Below are positions 23,368-36,628 of a DNA stretch of 64,000 nucleotides, in pieces. A program made the position numbers and the translations under genes. The stretch is from contig JAMWFC010000037.1 of the NCBI GenBank assembly GCA_027475525.1, positions 935,419 to 999,418 of the forward strand, in the 5' to 3' direction. A model generated the notes under the pieces. The model was not told the origin of the DNA. It searched no databases and was given only the letters and a program-made list of their open reading frames with translations. Every line of letters starts with the position of its first letter. Position 1 is the stretch's first letter. The DNA comes from Macrolepiota albuminosa (Eukaryota > Basidiomycota > Agaricomycetes > Agaricales > Agaricaceae).

Positions 23368-26300
23368 ATGTCGAGCGCGCAGAGCACCCTGCGGCAGCGT
23401 GTCGTTGCGAGCAAAGAGCCTCTTTCAGGGCCTCTGGACGACACAAAGAGTGCGGACACTCCACCACGCGAGGAAATTGTTTGGGGAAAGACCCCGGGCG
23501 GTGAAGGTAAAGCTTGATTGTGGCATCGTCGGTTGTCGGAATGCTGAGTGTTCGGTTGGGCTGCAGTCTTCCGTGTTCCCACCACACACGACGTCCTCAC
23601 CACCCTCTTCCACCCTGGCCAGCCCAAAAGCCATCTTGACCTCCTCAACCTGGGGCTTCTTGCTACTCAGCTCGCAATCTTCTTCGTTCTTCCGCGCCGC
23701 GCATCGCAGATCTTCTTCTTCTTTTACTTTGCCTTCTGGCGTGCTGCGTATGACGCTGGCCTCGGCTGGGTCTTGACTAAACAGAGCAAGAAGAAGCTCA
23801 TTGTCAAGGAGATACAACGGCTTGGGTGGCTCGATGCCAGTCGTCATCCAAAGGTGAGAAACTGGATCCGAGACCAGCTCCAAGGCAAGATGGGGAAAGA
23901 CTATGATTTTGATGTGCGTTTTGTTTCTTATACAAAGCCCACACGCCTGACAGTTGCTATAATAGGAACTACCCCTCGAGTATAATACTTGGCTACTGTT
24001 CCGGCAAGCCGTCGATGTTATTCTTGTCAAGTAAGTTTGATTCATTGTCCGTGCCTGTCCTCACTAAGTAATCAATAGTGACTTCCTGGCCTATTGCATG
24101 TTTGCGTTCTCATGCTTCCGCGTACCCGGCGGTCTTTCTTTCTTTGTTCACATTTGCAGGTCAGTTAAATGCCTACGGTTTTGCCTTTCGTGATTTAAAT
24201 TCTTTGCTAGATGGATCGGTGGTATTCTCCTGATCGCGTTCAACGTCTGGGTCAAAACAGAGGCCCACAACGTCGTCAAAGATTATGGCTGGTACTGGGG
24301 CGACGTCTTCTTTCAACGTGGAGCTCTTGTATTCGATGGCGTCTTTGAACTCGCCCCTCACCCCATGTACTCTGTCGGTATGTTTAATCTTTCAATGGCC
24401 GTGATCAGCAGAGGTATAACCTATTTCATTGAAGGGTATGCCGGCTACTATGGTCTATCTCTCATCGCGGGTAGCTATGCTGTCCTTTTCGTCAGTCTTG
24501 CTGCCCACGCAGCACAATTTGCTTTCCTTCTCTTCTTTGAGAATCCCCGTATGTCTACTTTAGCCCTTCCTGAATGTGGCTGATCAGCCTCCTATGTTAA
24601 CTATCTAGATATCGAGCGCATGTATGGACAGCCCAAAGCCATTGCCAAGCGCACTCCGTTAGTCCCCAAGTCAACAGTGACAGCGACGTCATCAACGAAT
24701 GCCGTCGCTGGTCCTAGTACTCGTACGGTCATCGAAGCTGACCCTGCGGACATCTTGGCTACGCCTGCCGTGACGGAAGGAGAGACTGCGACGGATACGA
24801 CAGAACTCGAAACGGAAGTTGAGATCGATGAGACTATAGTTTCTCGTATAAATGAAAGTCGAGGCCGAGAGAACAAGAGGACTTTGAAACATCAGCCTAA
24901 GCCTTCGCTTAGCTCGGTATCGTCTGCTGGTAGTGAGCGACCGCAACCACCCCTGCGATATAGGAGGAAAGCTGCCTCACAACATGATTTGTTGAATAAG
25001 TATTTCAGGCATGATACACTTGTGCTTGGGAACATCGACTTGTTGCGGTTCGTCTCTCCCCTCTGATGTATATGGTAACTCACTCAAACGCGCGACCCAG
25101 ATCCAATGACCTCATGCTCGTTCTAATACTCGCATACTGTATCACCATCTCGTTTTTCCCGAGGTTGTCGGACAGCGTCGCGCTCCGTCTGCACTTCCTG
25201 CATGCCTTGGTGTGGTGCATCATCCACTACGTCGGCCTTGGGCTACTGCTCAAGGCACAGAGCGATAAAAAGTTCATGGTGAGGCATTTCATGAAGCATT
25301 ATCATTATACGGGGAACGAGGGCGGTGGCGCGGTCGCTGAGGCGTTTACGAATTGGAAGGTGATCTATAATTTGAGCATGTGTATGACGTATGGTACGCA
25401 ATCTCTTGTGTTACGAGTCGCGTAGTGGATTCGGCTGATGCGGTGTTTTTTTGTAGCATCGTGCATCGGAGTTGCATGGAAGACCTATTCGATCCCGCAT
25501 GATTGGACCGTTGGAAATGAGTTGCTGAGGCATACATTGGGTCTTGTGAGTACTTTCCTTTTGGCGTGCTTGGTATCTCGCTTAAGTCTCGCTTGTGGCA
25601 GCTCCTTATCGGTCTTCACGTTTGGGCCACTATGGAATCTTACGAAGTTCTTGGCGTCTTTGGTACGTACTCAACCTGTCGTTCCCTGCAAGATTGGTTT
25701 GGGCCACTATGGAATCTTACGAAGTTCTTGGCGTCTTTGGTACGTACTCAACCTGTCGTTCCCTGCAAGATTGTTGCTCAAGTATCATCTAGGTTGGTTC
25801 TTTGGCGATTTCTTCATAGAAGAGTTACCATCCCATCTAGAGTACCATGGTATCTATCGGTATGTCATTTGTGTCTCGCCATTCCATCTCTACTTGGAAT
25901 TAAATTATACATCTCAGCTACCTCAACAACCCCGAGGCCATGGGTGGTGCTGCGTGGTTCGGCTTGGCTCTGATCAGTGGGAGCAAGCTCGTGCTTTCCC
26001 TTGCCGTAGTCCGTTATCTGGCCAACTGGTGGTTCCTTACCCGTGTTGAGAAGTATGCATATATCCATTTTCCCTTTCATCACCTCGGTTCTAAATTTCT
26101 GTTTCACCAGCCCCCACATGCGAAAGCTGTACGGCGACTCTCTGAGGAAGGAAGCGGGCTTTGTCAAGGTGATGAAGAGCGTCGCAAGTAAGAATGCCAA
26201 GATCTTCGAGTCGCGCGCTGGACGCCATGCACCTGAGCTCAAAAGAGTCGTGAGAGAAGTCAAGGGTACCTTTGATAAGGTTTACGAGGAGACAGCCGAT

Positions 26301-27595
26301 GCTGTTGAGGAGTTCTTGGCCAAATGTATGTTTCTATTGCTTCGCGCTTCGCGCTACGTCTACTTTTTTTTTATCATTTATCGATCTTCCGTTTTCCAGC
26401 TCGGCCAAAGATCTCAGAAGTGATGGAAGAGACCAAGTTCTTACTGCAGCAATCACGAGAAAGGCTCGTCATTACGTATGTCGAGTCCATTTTTTTTGGC
26501 GATTTGTTGACTTATTTTGACATCCAGGCGTGTCTCGACCGATATATCCGGTATTGACAGGAACCAGTACAAATTAAGCATTGTTCCTAGCTCTTCGGGG
26601 TCCAAAGGGTTCCATCTCGGAGAACCCATTACTGTCAAATGGGAAGCACCGCATAGTCACTCAAGAAAGGATTGGATTGGACTTTACCGGGTTTGTTCCT
26701 TCTATCGCCTTTGAGATTTCACGATTGACTGAACCATATGGTAGGTTGGCTCTAATCGCTCGACACTTGTTACGAAGACTTCCTCGTTGGGAATGTGGGT
26801 TCCTGTGCATAATGAAGAGTGGGAAGGAGATTTGTTCTTGGGTCTCGATTCCTCGAAGACTCCGAAAATCACGAGTGGCGCGGTGACTTTCAAGGGCGAT
26901 ACGTTACCATGGTTAGTTGGTAAATATGAGGTAAGGATCTTTGCGTTGATTTCTTCCCCCTTCAATGCTTAAGCCAGATATAGGTGCGCTATCACCATGA
27001 CGGCAAGTACAACGTTATGAGCAACGATGGACCATTTGAGATCTTCGGTATGCAGTAATTTATTGTTTGTCGTTTCATTGTGCGCTGACTATCGGATACT
27101 CGTAGTGGATAAACCTACGGAGCTGAACTTTGACTCGGTTCGCGAAACCCTCATGCATATCGTGCCTCTCTGCCTCGACTCCGATCCGTCCCTCATTCCT
27201 CTGTCATGCAAGTGCCTTCAAACGCCTAACCCACTTCACACAGTGCCTCGGAACCTTGTTGAAACTACTAACACTAGTCCAAATGGCGGCAGTGGCGGCG
27301 GCGCTGGGGATCCTACTACAGGGGGTACGGTTGACGACGATCCAGATAAGGATCCGGACGATTTCAGTTTCTGGTCGGAAAAACAGGCCAAGAGACAGGG
27401 GGTACGGTTGACGACGATCCAGATAAGGATCCGGACGATTTCAGTTTCTGGTCGGAAAAACAGGCCAAGAGAATATGCGATGCGGTCCAGCAATTGTTTG
27501 ACGTGGAGTATGTGCCGGAGGTGGTCGTTGCGGATGCCAACCTGTCGGCGTTGGCCAATAGAATATTGTTGTCGAAGGAGATCTTGACGACCTGA
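23368..27595 (+). CDS. CHO2: Phosphatidylethanolamine N-methyltransferase
   Basis: This integral ER membrane enzyme makes the first S-adenosylmethionine-dependent methylation of phosphatidylethanolamine on the way to phosphatidylcholine. I model 18 exons: 23368-23506, 23567-23913, 23966-24030, 24079-24159, 24211-24377, 24435-24548, 24609-25047, 25101-25393, 25457-25545, 25587-25662, 25793-25859, 25918-26052, 26111-26325, 26400-26475, 26528-26690, 26745-26930, 26984-27047, 27106-27595. Phases agree throughout and give about 1042 residues once the 77-bp duplication in the last exon is collapsed. Landmarks are EIVWGKTP, many hydrophobic helices, [64 protein letters not shown] and the C-terminal [17 protein letters not shown] 23368 is the first in-frame ATG. 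A second 77-bp duplication falls at the exon 10-intron border. As assembled, the last exon is frameshifted. Confidence 0.93.
25620..25773. repeat. Exact 77-bp tandem duplication in CHO2
   Basis: Bases 25620-25696 recur at 25697-25773. One copy contains the end of exon 10 plus its donor site. Collapsing it gives a 53-bp intron, typical for this gene. Confidence 0.92.
27318..27472. repeat. Exact 77-bp-period tandem duplication in the CHO2 last exon
   Basis: Bases 27318-27395 recur at 27395-27472. As assembled it shifts the frame. Collapsed, the conserved CHO2 C-terminus is recovered to stop 27593-27595. Confidence 0.93.
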
Positions 27596-28762
27596 TATGA
27601 TATACTTTTGATGGCGATCCGTCAGAGTTTTGTTATCGACTCCCCCCTGTTTCCATTTTGCCCCCATCCCCCCTTCTATATGCTCCTTTTTACTGCCCGT
27701 TAAATTAGTCGTTGCTAGTCAAGATGGTTTGGAATCCTCGTTCATCTGATTGACAATCTAATATACACTATTGTTAGGACTGATTCATTATGATCTGTAG
27801 TCCCGGGTCTGTAAGATACGAGTAAAAAGGAAAAAGCCTCAGTGTCGTGTCGTTAATGATGAAGACAACTTATTTTTATTGTACCTGTAAGATACGAGTA
27901 AAAAAGGAAACTACATGATAATGTAATAATCAGTATATGCTATTGTCAACGAATGAGTGTGAAACTTACAGCCTCAGTGTCGTGTCGTTAATGATGAAGA
28001 CAACTGAGGCCGCATAGAAGCCAAACAACGAATGAGGTGGCAATAGGCACGTGACTGGTCGGATGCGGTGACCAATAGGAATTAGTCCAACATGATCTTT
28101 TCCAGATTGTTCGCTTCAATGAATGGAGTCGGGATGCCGAAATCCTTTGGTCGTCTTCCCCGTGAGGGCAACTAGGTGCATACTGGGAGATGGAGAACCT
28201 CTATCGCACGAGCACCTCTTGATGAGATGCTTACAATGACGGTCTAGTATCTATCTGGCATATGATGTACCCTGCTTTCTAAACTGTGGATCTCACTTGT
28301 GGATCTCATTTCAACCTCATTGAGTTATCTACTTGTGCTAAGTTTACCGTTCCCCTTCCATCTCTTTCTGCTTCCGTGTTGTGACTGGTCCGACTTGGAG
28401 TATCACACAGCCGAGCATGATTTGTCTCAGCATTATGTGATCTAGGTAACCAGAGACCCGCTTATCTTAAACTCGGGGGACAACATTTTGATTATTTTGA
28501 CCAGCAGCACTGTGATTGAAATAGGCAACCTGAGTTTCATCCCACTCTTTTATTGGTATCTTAAATTCAGTTCCCATCCCATCATTGAGATTGATTCTGG
28601 CAATTATCAATTGGCATGGAATCCCTGATGACAGACATCGTTGATTCATATTACAACTTGATAGGCCAGTGCATGGCATCAGTTGTTAACTTACAAAAGG
28701 CTCTAGAGTCGTTCTGCCCGGTTTTCCTGTCATCATACGAATAAGCTTTCTCATTGTGTGCA
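27596..28762. other. Intergenic region with interleaved partial duplications
   Basis: A 35-bp block (27836-27870) recurs at 27971-28005. A block of about 20 bp with GTAAGATACGAGTAAAA at 27811 recurs at 27887. A minus frame at 28679-28467 looks weakly coding (PIKEWDETQVAYFN), but I do not recognise it and it has no clear splice partner. Confidence 0.5.
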
Positions 28763-29745
28763 ATGTCGACTTCAGTGATTATCGACGACACCAGCCCTGA
28801 TATCGAATATAATGGGACCTGGGGGATCGAAGGAGTGGCAGCTGAGTTCAATCACACAACTCACGGGACCAATGCCGAAGGCGCGCAGGCGATCTACCAT
28901 TTCAATGGCATGGTGTTCCTTCTGTTAAATCAAGGACTATTAAACTGATTTAATATCCACGGCAGGTTCGCTCATTGAAGTATTTGGAACTATAGGATTT
29001 GCGAACCAGGGAAATGCAAGCTTCGACGCTGTTTCCTCTTATACAATTGACGGAAATGCCAACGAAACTGTCGACTTTACTGGAACAATGGGTACTGTTA
29101 TTCTCTACAGGCAACTACTCTTCTCCTCTCCTGTACTCGAGGAAGGACACCACCTCTTAGTTGTGTCATACAAAGTTCCAGGTAGAAATCCCTTGTGGTT
29201 GGACTATTTCCGCGTCACACATTCTTTATCGGCCCCGGTCCCTACTACCCCTTCATCGTCTGGTTTACCTACAAAAGCAATAGTTGGAATTGTTGTCGGA
29301 GGCTGTGCATCACTGGCTCTACTTGTCCTTATAGCCTTCCTCCTACGCCGCCTTCTTCGGGGGCAACAATTTGAAGCGCCACCCGCTTACAGTAGTAATC
29401 AAGGGGATCTATCATGGTTGCGTGAGTAATTTTTCTTTTCTTCTAATAATCATATTGACCTGTGAAAATGATGGTTGGTAATTAGAGCGACTATGGGCTC
29501 GACTCCAGCCCAAACCCCCTGGAGAACTATATCCCTTTGACCCTTTGGCCAGCGCATCTCAAGCTTCTCAAGCTTCTTATAGCATAAATACGAATAACAA
29601 AGTCCTGTACAATCCGCAATCATCCATATCGGTCCCAAGATCTTCGGATTCTAGTAACCACGGAATGGATCCCATATATCACCGTGAGACACCCATACAC
29701 TCAATCCATGGTGATAGGCTTGACAACAAAAGATCCCGTTTCTAA
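28763..29745 (+). CDS. Agaricomycete-type single-pass membrane protein
   Basis: The exons 28763-28907, 28966-29421 and 29486-29745 have compatible phases and give about 286 residues. The N-terminal part (VIIDDTSPDIEYNG, then FNG|SLIEVFGTIG and YTIDG) is the beta-rich extracellular module common in mushroom hypothetical proteins. A Pro/Thr/Ser stalk precedes a single helix (AIVGIVVGGCASLALLVLI) and a basic stop-transfer RRLLRG. The cytosolic tail has SQASQAS and ends SRF. No signal peptide is visible after ATG 28763, so an upstream exon may be missing. The first intron needs a GC donor (AATG|GCATGG) to keep the FNGS motif, so this junction is uncertain, or the gene is slightly decayed. The function is unknown. 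Confidence 0.6.
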
Positions 29746-31763
29746 CCTGACAAACGTGTTGCATGTCCAAAGCCCTCTGATCCACTTGTTTATGAAGTTG
29801 TATATCGTCCGGGAACTTTTATCACATTCATTCCTTGGTGGAGAGATAAGGATAAAAGTCTGGAAAGCGACACTGGACAACACCAAATTCAGGAGAAGGA
29901 GAAATCCTGCTTGACTCTACTGGTGGGACTAGTGCATCGTCCAGATGGCTGGGACGTTGATTCGTTGCAGATATAGCCAGTCGCAGAGTTCTGACATAAC
30001 GGCGTCATTCACTATTTACTTTCGACTCAGACTCTTGGCTCGAATGTTGTAAATTTCACCTCTTCACCCCTTTTACAGCATACAGGATGCATTTACCATT
30101 TGTAGGACTAGCTGTCACACTATGTAATTACTAAATCACATTATACCTAGTATGTGATTCGATTTCAAGTTTGTGAAATTGATGGTATGGTGTTGCTCAT
30201 GATCAAATCTTCACCATGCCCTCCATTCATTTTTTTAGCATTAACTGTCTCATTAAAGCTATGAAGGATGAAAAATCTAAGTTGAGTGGCACACGTAAGG
30301 TACTTATCCCCCCCACTTAGGTTTATATCCCCCCACCCAAATATATACCCTTGAAGGGCACAAGACCATGGTCTTATACAAGGGGTTATGCCTAATTCAC
30401 TGCTGGCAGCCAAGACTTTTTTCTTTGGAAAAAGTGGAAAAGAAATGTGTTATGCCATTTTTGAGGCATATATTTGTGAGGGAAAAAGGTTAGAGACAAT
30501 GAAAAATGTCTTTTTCCAAGGCAAAACTGTGACAAATAAATAATATGACACATTTCTTTTTTGCTTTTCTTGTTGGAAACAGTTTCCAGCACCAGCAGTG
30601 ATTCCGAGATCTAGAATAGATTGAGGTTTTTTGTGCAGCAGACTATATGTGGGAAAAATACCTTCAATTTTTGCCATCATGATTTGTTCTTCTCCAGCTC
30701 CAGCACTTACATCTATTTTTGTTTCTCAAACAACCTAGGCCTTCCTTCTTGTGACAAGCTTGTTGAGCTTTGCCAGGTTTATTGTGTGATGAGGAAAATG
30801 GCTAGTAGCTTTGGCACAATCACATACAATATCACATAATCTACTATTGTCATGGCTTTATGTTTCATTCTTATCTATGTTTTCAAATTTATTTGATATT
30901 GATTACTTACTTCTCTATTCAAAAAGCTTTCCACAGAGCTCTATATTTCTTATCAGTACAACTAGTTAAAAGATGCCAAATGCCTAGAGTCAAAACCATC
31001 TTTATTTTCTGACTCCAGATGATGGCTTTATTATATTTTGATTTATTTCTTGTACTAACATAAACCATGTTTGTTTTCTGACTCCAGATTGTAAACTAAA
31101 CACACACAAATATGTGTTATTGCTATATGCTGCAACATTGTGATGAGCAATTCAATATTGCATCTCTCATTATGTCTACAAATTGTTTAATACTTCTCTA
31201 CCACTTGCTCTTATTATGGCAAAGCTCATTGCAATTCCAGAACATAGGGGGTATTACTAATCAGATGTGTTGGGTTTACTTTATGTTGGGAGACATTCCA
31301 GCTTGATGGAATGTTTCTCAACAAGATCAGCTAGCAATGTTGAGTTACTGTGGTGTTCCAGAATATTTTTGCTGCATTTGGCAGTTTTTTATTGGGGTAC
31401 AGCTTGATGCTTGCATGTTTTCTTGATGGAAATGTTTGAATAGGTTTAAATACAAGATTTTCACTTCTAGTGAGCTCTCAACTCTGCTCAATTCCACTGA
31501 CTTTAATTTCAATCATTCCTAGGCACACTAAAATTTGTTTACAACTCTTTGAAAAAGTGAAACACCATGGGGAAAAACTCTGATATTGCATAAATCATTA
31601 TATTTTCAATGGTTTTTTTTTCTTAAAAAAAGTGGAAATTTTTCAAAACAAAGTTTCTTAGTATTGAAAGAAACTTGTTGGTGAAGTGATTAAATGCACT
31701 TGATTTTTGCTGTTATATGATGCAAAGACTATTTATGTAGATGCTCATATAAGCAGAAGACTG
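29746..31763. other. No recognisable gene, AT-rich from about 30150
   Basis: After the membrane protein gene the sequence becomes AT-rich and CpG-poor again. A CCCCCCACTTAGGTTTATATCCCCCCA stretch lies near 30310. At about 31690-31763 one copy of a degenerate unit (GATTTTTGCTGTTATATGAT...AAGCAG) matches the tandem repeat at 58957-59230. No open frame is convincing. Confidence 0.5.
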
Positions 31764-33162
31764 TGTCATGACCCCCCCATCTGAAACCACCCCAGGACAT
31801 CCTGAGCCTCTGCAACTGTGGGCATGATTGCCTTTGTCTCAGAGAGTTCATCTAGGGCACTTGTCCTGGCATCTACCAGGGGCATCACATCTTGTGGTGC
31901 CATCTTGATCAAGGAAGTCTCCTCAATCATGATTGTTGCACCATCCTGGTTCTGGAGAAGATTGATTCTCCTGGCCCTGCATCATGAATTGACAACACAT
32001 CTTGTTAATGGGCTTAGTGCCCTTGAATACAATGCCCTGATTATCAATAAGGGATTGTCCCTTAGTTCTGAGATCACCATTGCACATACATTGATATGCA
32101 ACTCTGTCACTCAATGTTTCTGCCTTTGGCATGTGTGGCATCATAAATGCCTTGCTCTCCACCTTAAAAGCCATACTGGCTTGCCCTTCCAGACCTGACA
32201 TATCTATCCTAGGGTTTTGGTTATGCAGGTGTGGGGGCTCCTCACACCACCCTTGTCCTGTTGGAGTATGAAATGTACTCACCAGGTTTGCCTCAGACAC
32301 TTCCTGCACCCATGCTAGTGCCTCCACTAGCTTGATTCTGATGTCTTGATTATGATGTGCTAAGCATTCCTCAGATGTGTGGCTCCAGGGAGTCAATGCC
32401 CCCAATTGCCTTGCAGCCTTGTGCTGCAAATATATCTGGAGTTTCAAAGAGAGAACTCTCATAATCAAATCAGTATATTTAGTACTGAATACACTGGGCA
32501 CTTTGTGCCCTTGTCGCCTAAATGCTACTATATGTGCTGAAGCATATTGCTCAAGTCGTGCCTGAGTGGTGTATTTCATCACCTCTGGGTGTAGATCCCA
32601 GAACACCTACAAGCACATGGTGTAAGCAGTTTTCAACCGCTATGCCTCTGCTCTGGCATCATCGTCTGTAGAGGACTCATGAGCCTCCTCTGGAAGGTTG
32701 TTATCCTCCTTGACCTCTTCTATGGCAGGAGTATGCAGAAAATAATCTTCCACTGTCTCTGCCTCATGGGTTTCAGCCTCCTCTGGCACTTTCTCTATGC
32801 ATGCCTCTGCTATTCTGGTAGGCATCAAGCCCACCACAGCTCATCTGGCCCCAGTATTCCAGGTTGGGGGTATATATCCCCCAGCACATACCAACAAGTT
32901 GGTGACACCCAAAGTGCCCAGGGTGCCTGTCGACTGCCTGGCCTTGTCAGAGGCCCTTTGGACACCAGCCAACTAGACCGTCAAGGGCCTCCTGGCAGCT
33001 GTGTAACTGGGGGAGTTAGTCCTCCTGGCATTTTATCCCATAGCTGGTGCTGGCCCTCATGAGGCAAGCTCTCAGCTCTCCAGGCCTCATTCTCATTTCC
33101 AGAAAGGTCAGTGCTCTGACCTCAATCTCAAGCCTTGGGCCCTGACTGGCCCCCATTGGATG
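31764..33162 (-). pseudogene. Gag remnant of old Gypsy element D (left part)
   Basis: The frame on the minus strand is 33162 to 31923, with TAG stops near 32640 and 32610. The stretch SSTDDDARAEA, the helical part ending LKLQIYLQHKAARQLGA, and VAYQCMCNGDLRTKGQSLID align by eye with A gag (VAYQRMRNQDLKRQGHSWID). CpG is nearly absent and many CA/TG are present, so this copy is older than A. Its start lies on the other side of element A at 58053-58284. The left edge at TGTCATGACC (31764) resembles a block at 9341. Confidence 0.65.
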
Positions 33163-33353
33163 TGAAACAAAGTCAAGTATAAGGTTAGCCTTATGGTCAC
33201 ACCAACAGAACCAGATCGGTATTCGATTCTAGTACTACGAGTATGACAGTAAAATTGGCTGCCTTATGTAAGGCAGCCAGCATGTATGTAGAGTAATAAT
33301 AATTAATTAATATAAGTGTATATTAATTAATTAACTAAGTATAATATGTTACA
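33163..33353 (-). repeat. 3' LTR of element A
   Basis: 191 bp, TG...CA on both strands. It matches 57862-58052 except for two CpG transitions. Target duplication GGATG precedes it. Confidence 0.92.
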
Positions 33354-33364
33354 TGCCCCCCTTT
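33354..33364 (-). other. Polypurine tract of element A
   Basis: Read on the minus strand this is AAAGGGGGGCA, directly before the 3' LTR start TGTAACAT. It marks plus-strand priming and confirms the LTR edge. Confidence 0.75.
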
Positions 33365-33411
33365 GAGACTGGTAACCAGTCTCGATGTAAGGAGGGACAC
33401 TTTTTTGTCCG

Positions 33412-33565
33412 GGTCACTAATTAAGTCAATGTGGAGGAACGCTGGTCCTCCACGGCTCGAAAATGTCCAAGTCATCTGTCAAAAAATAGGTCACTAATTA
33501 AGTCAATGTGGAGGAACGCTGGTCCTCCACGGCTCGAAAATGTCCAAGTCATCTGTCAAAAAATA
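33412..33565. repeat. Exact 77-bp tandem duplication in element A
   Basis: Bases 33412-33488 recur at 33489-33565 without mismatch, between the accessory frame and the polypurine tract. Confidence 0.92.
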
Positions 33566-34903
33566 CAACGCCGATGTTAACCGACAGTATGAATTGAAAA
33601 GGAGATGAGCCGCCTACAATAATTACGCAGACGGCGGACGCGACAACTCGCAAGCCGTATCAATCCTCATCTCAGTGTCGACGTTAACCGAGGATGATGA
33701 GGCGACGGGACCCGACGATGTTGAGACTGTAGGAGCCTGAACTGACGTGGATGGGTGTGACGGAGAGGGGGGATAGGGCCCGTGTTGAGAGCAGCGTTGC
33801 CATAAGTCTCGACGGTTGGGGTTCATCCCCACCGGATAATATAGTCCACTTTCAAGGTACTCATGACCTTGATCGGATTCGCGGGCAAGCAGTGCGTGGA
33901 GACGAATCATATCATTGTCCGTGGGCAATTGCCAATTGTCCCACCGTGTGATGGCTGCGGGCTCTCCATAGAGGTCCAGTCAACGATGACGTTCATCGTC
34001 GACCTCATGGAACTGGTCAATGGAGGCTGTGGCCGCAAGGAATTGGTTTTCGAGGTAGACCACGCCGAAGGTATAGGCGTGGTCCATCCACTCGATAGGT
34101 ACGCGGTTGGCTATCATAGCCCGTAGCATGTCAGCATCGGTGATGTTGACGGCAGTAGCCGCGTCGAAGTACGGGGGTCAGAACTGGATGTCAGTCCAGC
34201 TCATGGGTACAAATGGGTTGCTGGGGTTGGCGGCGTCGTAATCTGCGACCGCCTCACAATACAGCCCAGGACACGCGAGAATCAAGGCTAACAGCCTTGC
34301 AAAGCGTCCCCGAGCTCTTCCCGAAGGGGACAGTCCACGTGTCAGGGCATGGCCCAGCAGAGTACGCCAGTGAATGCGGTAAGCCCGATCCACTGCGATG
34401 CCGTATACCGAATTCATCATCCCTGGTCGACAGAAGTAGAGAACGTTCTGCGCCAGCTTGTCCAGATCGAAGGTGAAACGTACACCTTCGGAGTCAAACC
34501 CGGAGAGAGTAAAGAACGGTCTGCCGGCTCGGTCCTTCCATCGCAGGTACCTGTCTGGGGTCGGCATGACCACGATGTTCATATGATGGGAGGAAAGATC
34601 TAGAGGGGGCGAAATGTGCTCGTACTCTGGTGAGCACACCAGAGTCATCGTCCTATCCCTCTCTGTTGTATAGTAGTTGATACTGATGCGCTGAAACTTG
34701 CGCAACAGATAGTATGCCTCAGTGCGTAGAGACACTGATGTGAACTTGTTCTGCGAAAGCTCATAGAGCTTTCGCAATTGCTGGGGATTCATCGGGAATC
34801 CCCTTGGTACCACTCGATTCAACTCCTTTGAGGTATGGTAATACCTCTCTCCCCTTTCTTCCTCGTGCGTCTTCGTGGCCAAGGCTTCATCGCTCACAAA
34901 TAC

Positions 34904-35058
34904 TGTATTGGTGAGCTGGGAGTAATAAAAATGGCGGTCGAGTGCCCCGCCGTAGAACCAGTTGGAACGCTCCACCGACGTGTATTGGTGAGCTGGGAGT
35001 AATAAAAATGGCGGTCGAGTGCCCCGCCGTAGAACCAGTTGGAACGCTCCACCGACGT
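34904..35058. repeat. Exact 77-bp-period tandem duplication in accessory frame A
   Basis: Bases 34904-34981 recur at 34981-35058. Collapsing one copy restores the frame of the accessory protein. Confidence 0.92.
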
Positions 35059-36474
35059 CCCACTGACAAACACCCCGAGGCCATCAGGAATACGGCCTGT
35101 GGCCTGCTCCTCCCGGTCTTTATCGACTTTTGCCTGCTGGGCAACCTCGTGCTTCCTCCAAGCCTCCTTTTTGCGTTTCTTGTCTAAACGCACTCAGCGT
35201 TTAGCGGGGGTTTCTCCTTCCGAGGGGGTCTCATCCGACGACTCCCCATAATCACTCCCGTCGCTCAGTTCATTCAGACCAAGCGCAGCCAACGTTAGAA
35301 GTCGCCCTTTGACCTCGGCGTCCATCCTCGTGTCCTTTATGGGAACCGCGGACGCATACACCCTCAGTGGTGCCTCAAACTGCACCACTGCTCCAAACCG
35401 CATCACCACTCTGTCTGCTCCTCGCAGGACATCTGCTCCAAACTCCACTTCCGACAGGACCACCTCATCCTGCCGCTTCGCCCCTGACTGCTGGGAAGGC
35501 GCATGTGTTGACGAGGACAGTCCTCATAAACTATTGTCAACCTCCACCAGCTCGTCATGTAACTCGGCCGGGCTCGGAGTGAGTTCTCCAGATTCCCGCA
35601 CCCCAACTTCCGGTCCTGCATCACGCGCTCTGAGGCGTTTTGCCTCAGGTTGCTCCTCTGACGAAGACGGACGCTTCCTCATAGCGTTTGTAAACGTTTT
35701 AATTGTATTGTCGTTACGCTGCTGCAGCATAATGATCTCATCAAGTAGACCTGTAATCACCACCTGAGCCACCGGATCTGCCAAAAACGCGGACTCCGGT
35801 GGCACTCGCTGGCCGGCAGATACGAGGCGTCTCCAGACCGCCTCTGCTTGAGGGTCCAACACCTCCGACAGCGTCCCAATCTCCTTTCCCTTCCCTTTCT
35901 CTGCATACAATAAGCGCCGCAGAGATGGTGCACGACGAGGTGACAGAGATGCCCGACGGGGCGGTGTTCGAGGTCGGGGTTGACCTCGAGTCTGAGTCCT
36001 CGCTGACGGTTCATCCCGTCTGCACCCTACCACATCCCGAGGCCCGCCTACTCGTGCCCCGGTACTCCTCGGAGACGATCGCCTCCGGTCTCTTCTATAC
36101 GTGTCTTGCGGGGGCGGCGTCCTTTCTCGTTGTCGTCGAGGTTGCACCACCTCGCTCTTTCCTTGCTGCTGACGCCCCACGTCGTCGTCTACGTCCATGG
36201 GTGCTACCTGTGGCGCAGTTAGTGCTTTCTCATCTGAAAGGAGTGTACTTGCACTCTGGGTCTGCTGCATCAGCATTGGCATGCCCCACATCACCTGTCC
36301 TCCCATCTGCTGTCCAGGGCCAGCTGGTCCTGGGAAGTATGGCATCTGGAAAAACGGCGGGTAAAACTGCAGAGGTTGTCCAAATTGGGCTGGATTCTGC
36401 CCAAACTGGGACACCACTGGATACGACGCCACAGTCGGCGTCGTCACAGGCTGCTGGATGTTTTGCTGGGGGCA

Positions 36475-36628
36475 ATCCCCCCCTCCTCCAGAACCCTGTG
36501 GGTTCTGAGGCTGCTGCTCACTGGTCGTACGCTGGTAAGGGTATGACATGGATCCCCCCCTCCTCCAGAACCCTGTGGGTTCTGAGGCTGCTGCTCACTG
36601 GTCGTACGCTGGTAAGGGTATGACATGG
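36475..36628. repeat. Exact 77-bp tandem duplication at the start of accessory frame A
   Basis: Bases 36475-36551 recur at 36552-36628. It duplicates the MSYPYQ start region. Confidence 0.92.

Noticed and set aside
25860..26263. Minus-strand 132-codon frame over CHO2
   Set aside because: It overlaps conserved CHO2 exons and has no recognisable motif.
35799..36623. 274-codon plus-strand open frame
   Set aside because: It is the antisense shadow of the GC-rich accessory frame of element A, and it contains the 77-bp duplication twice.
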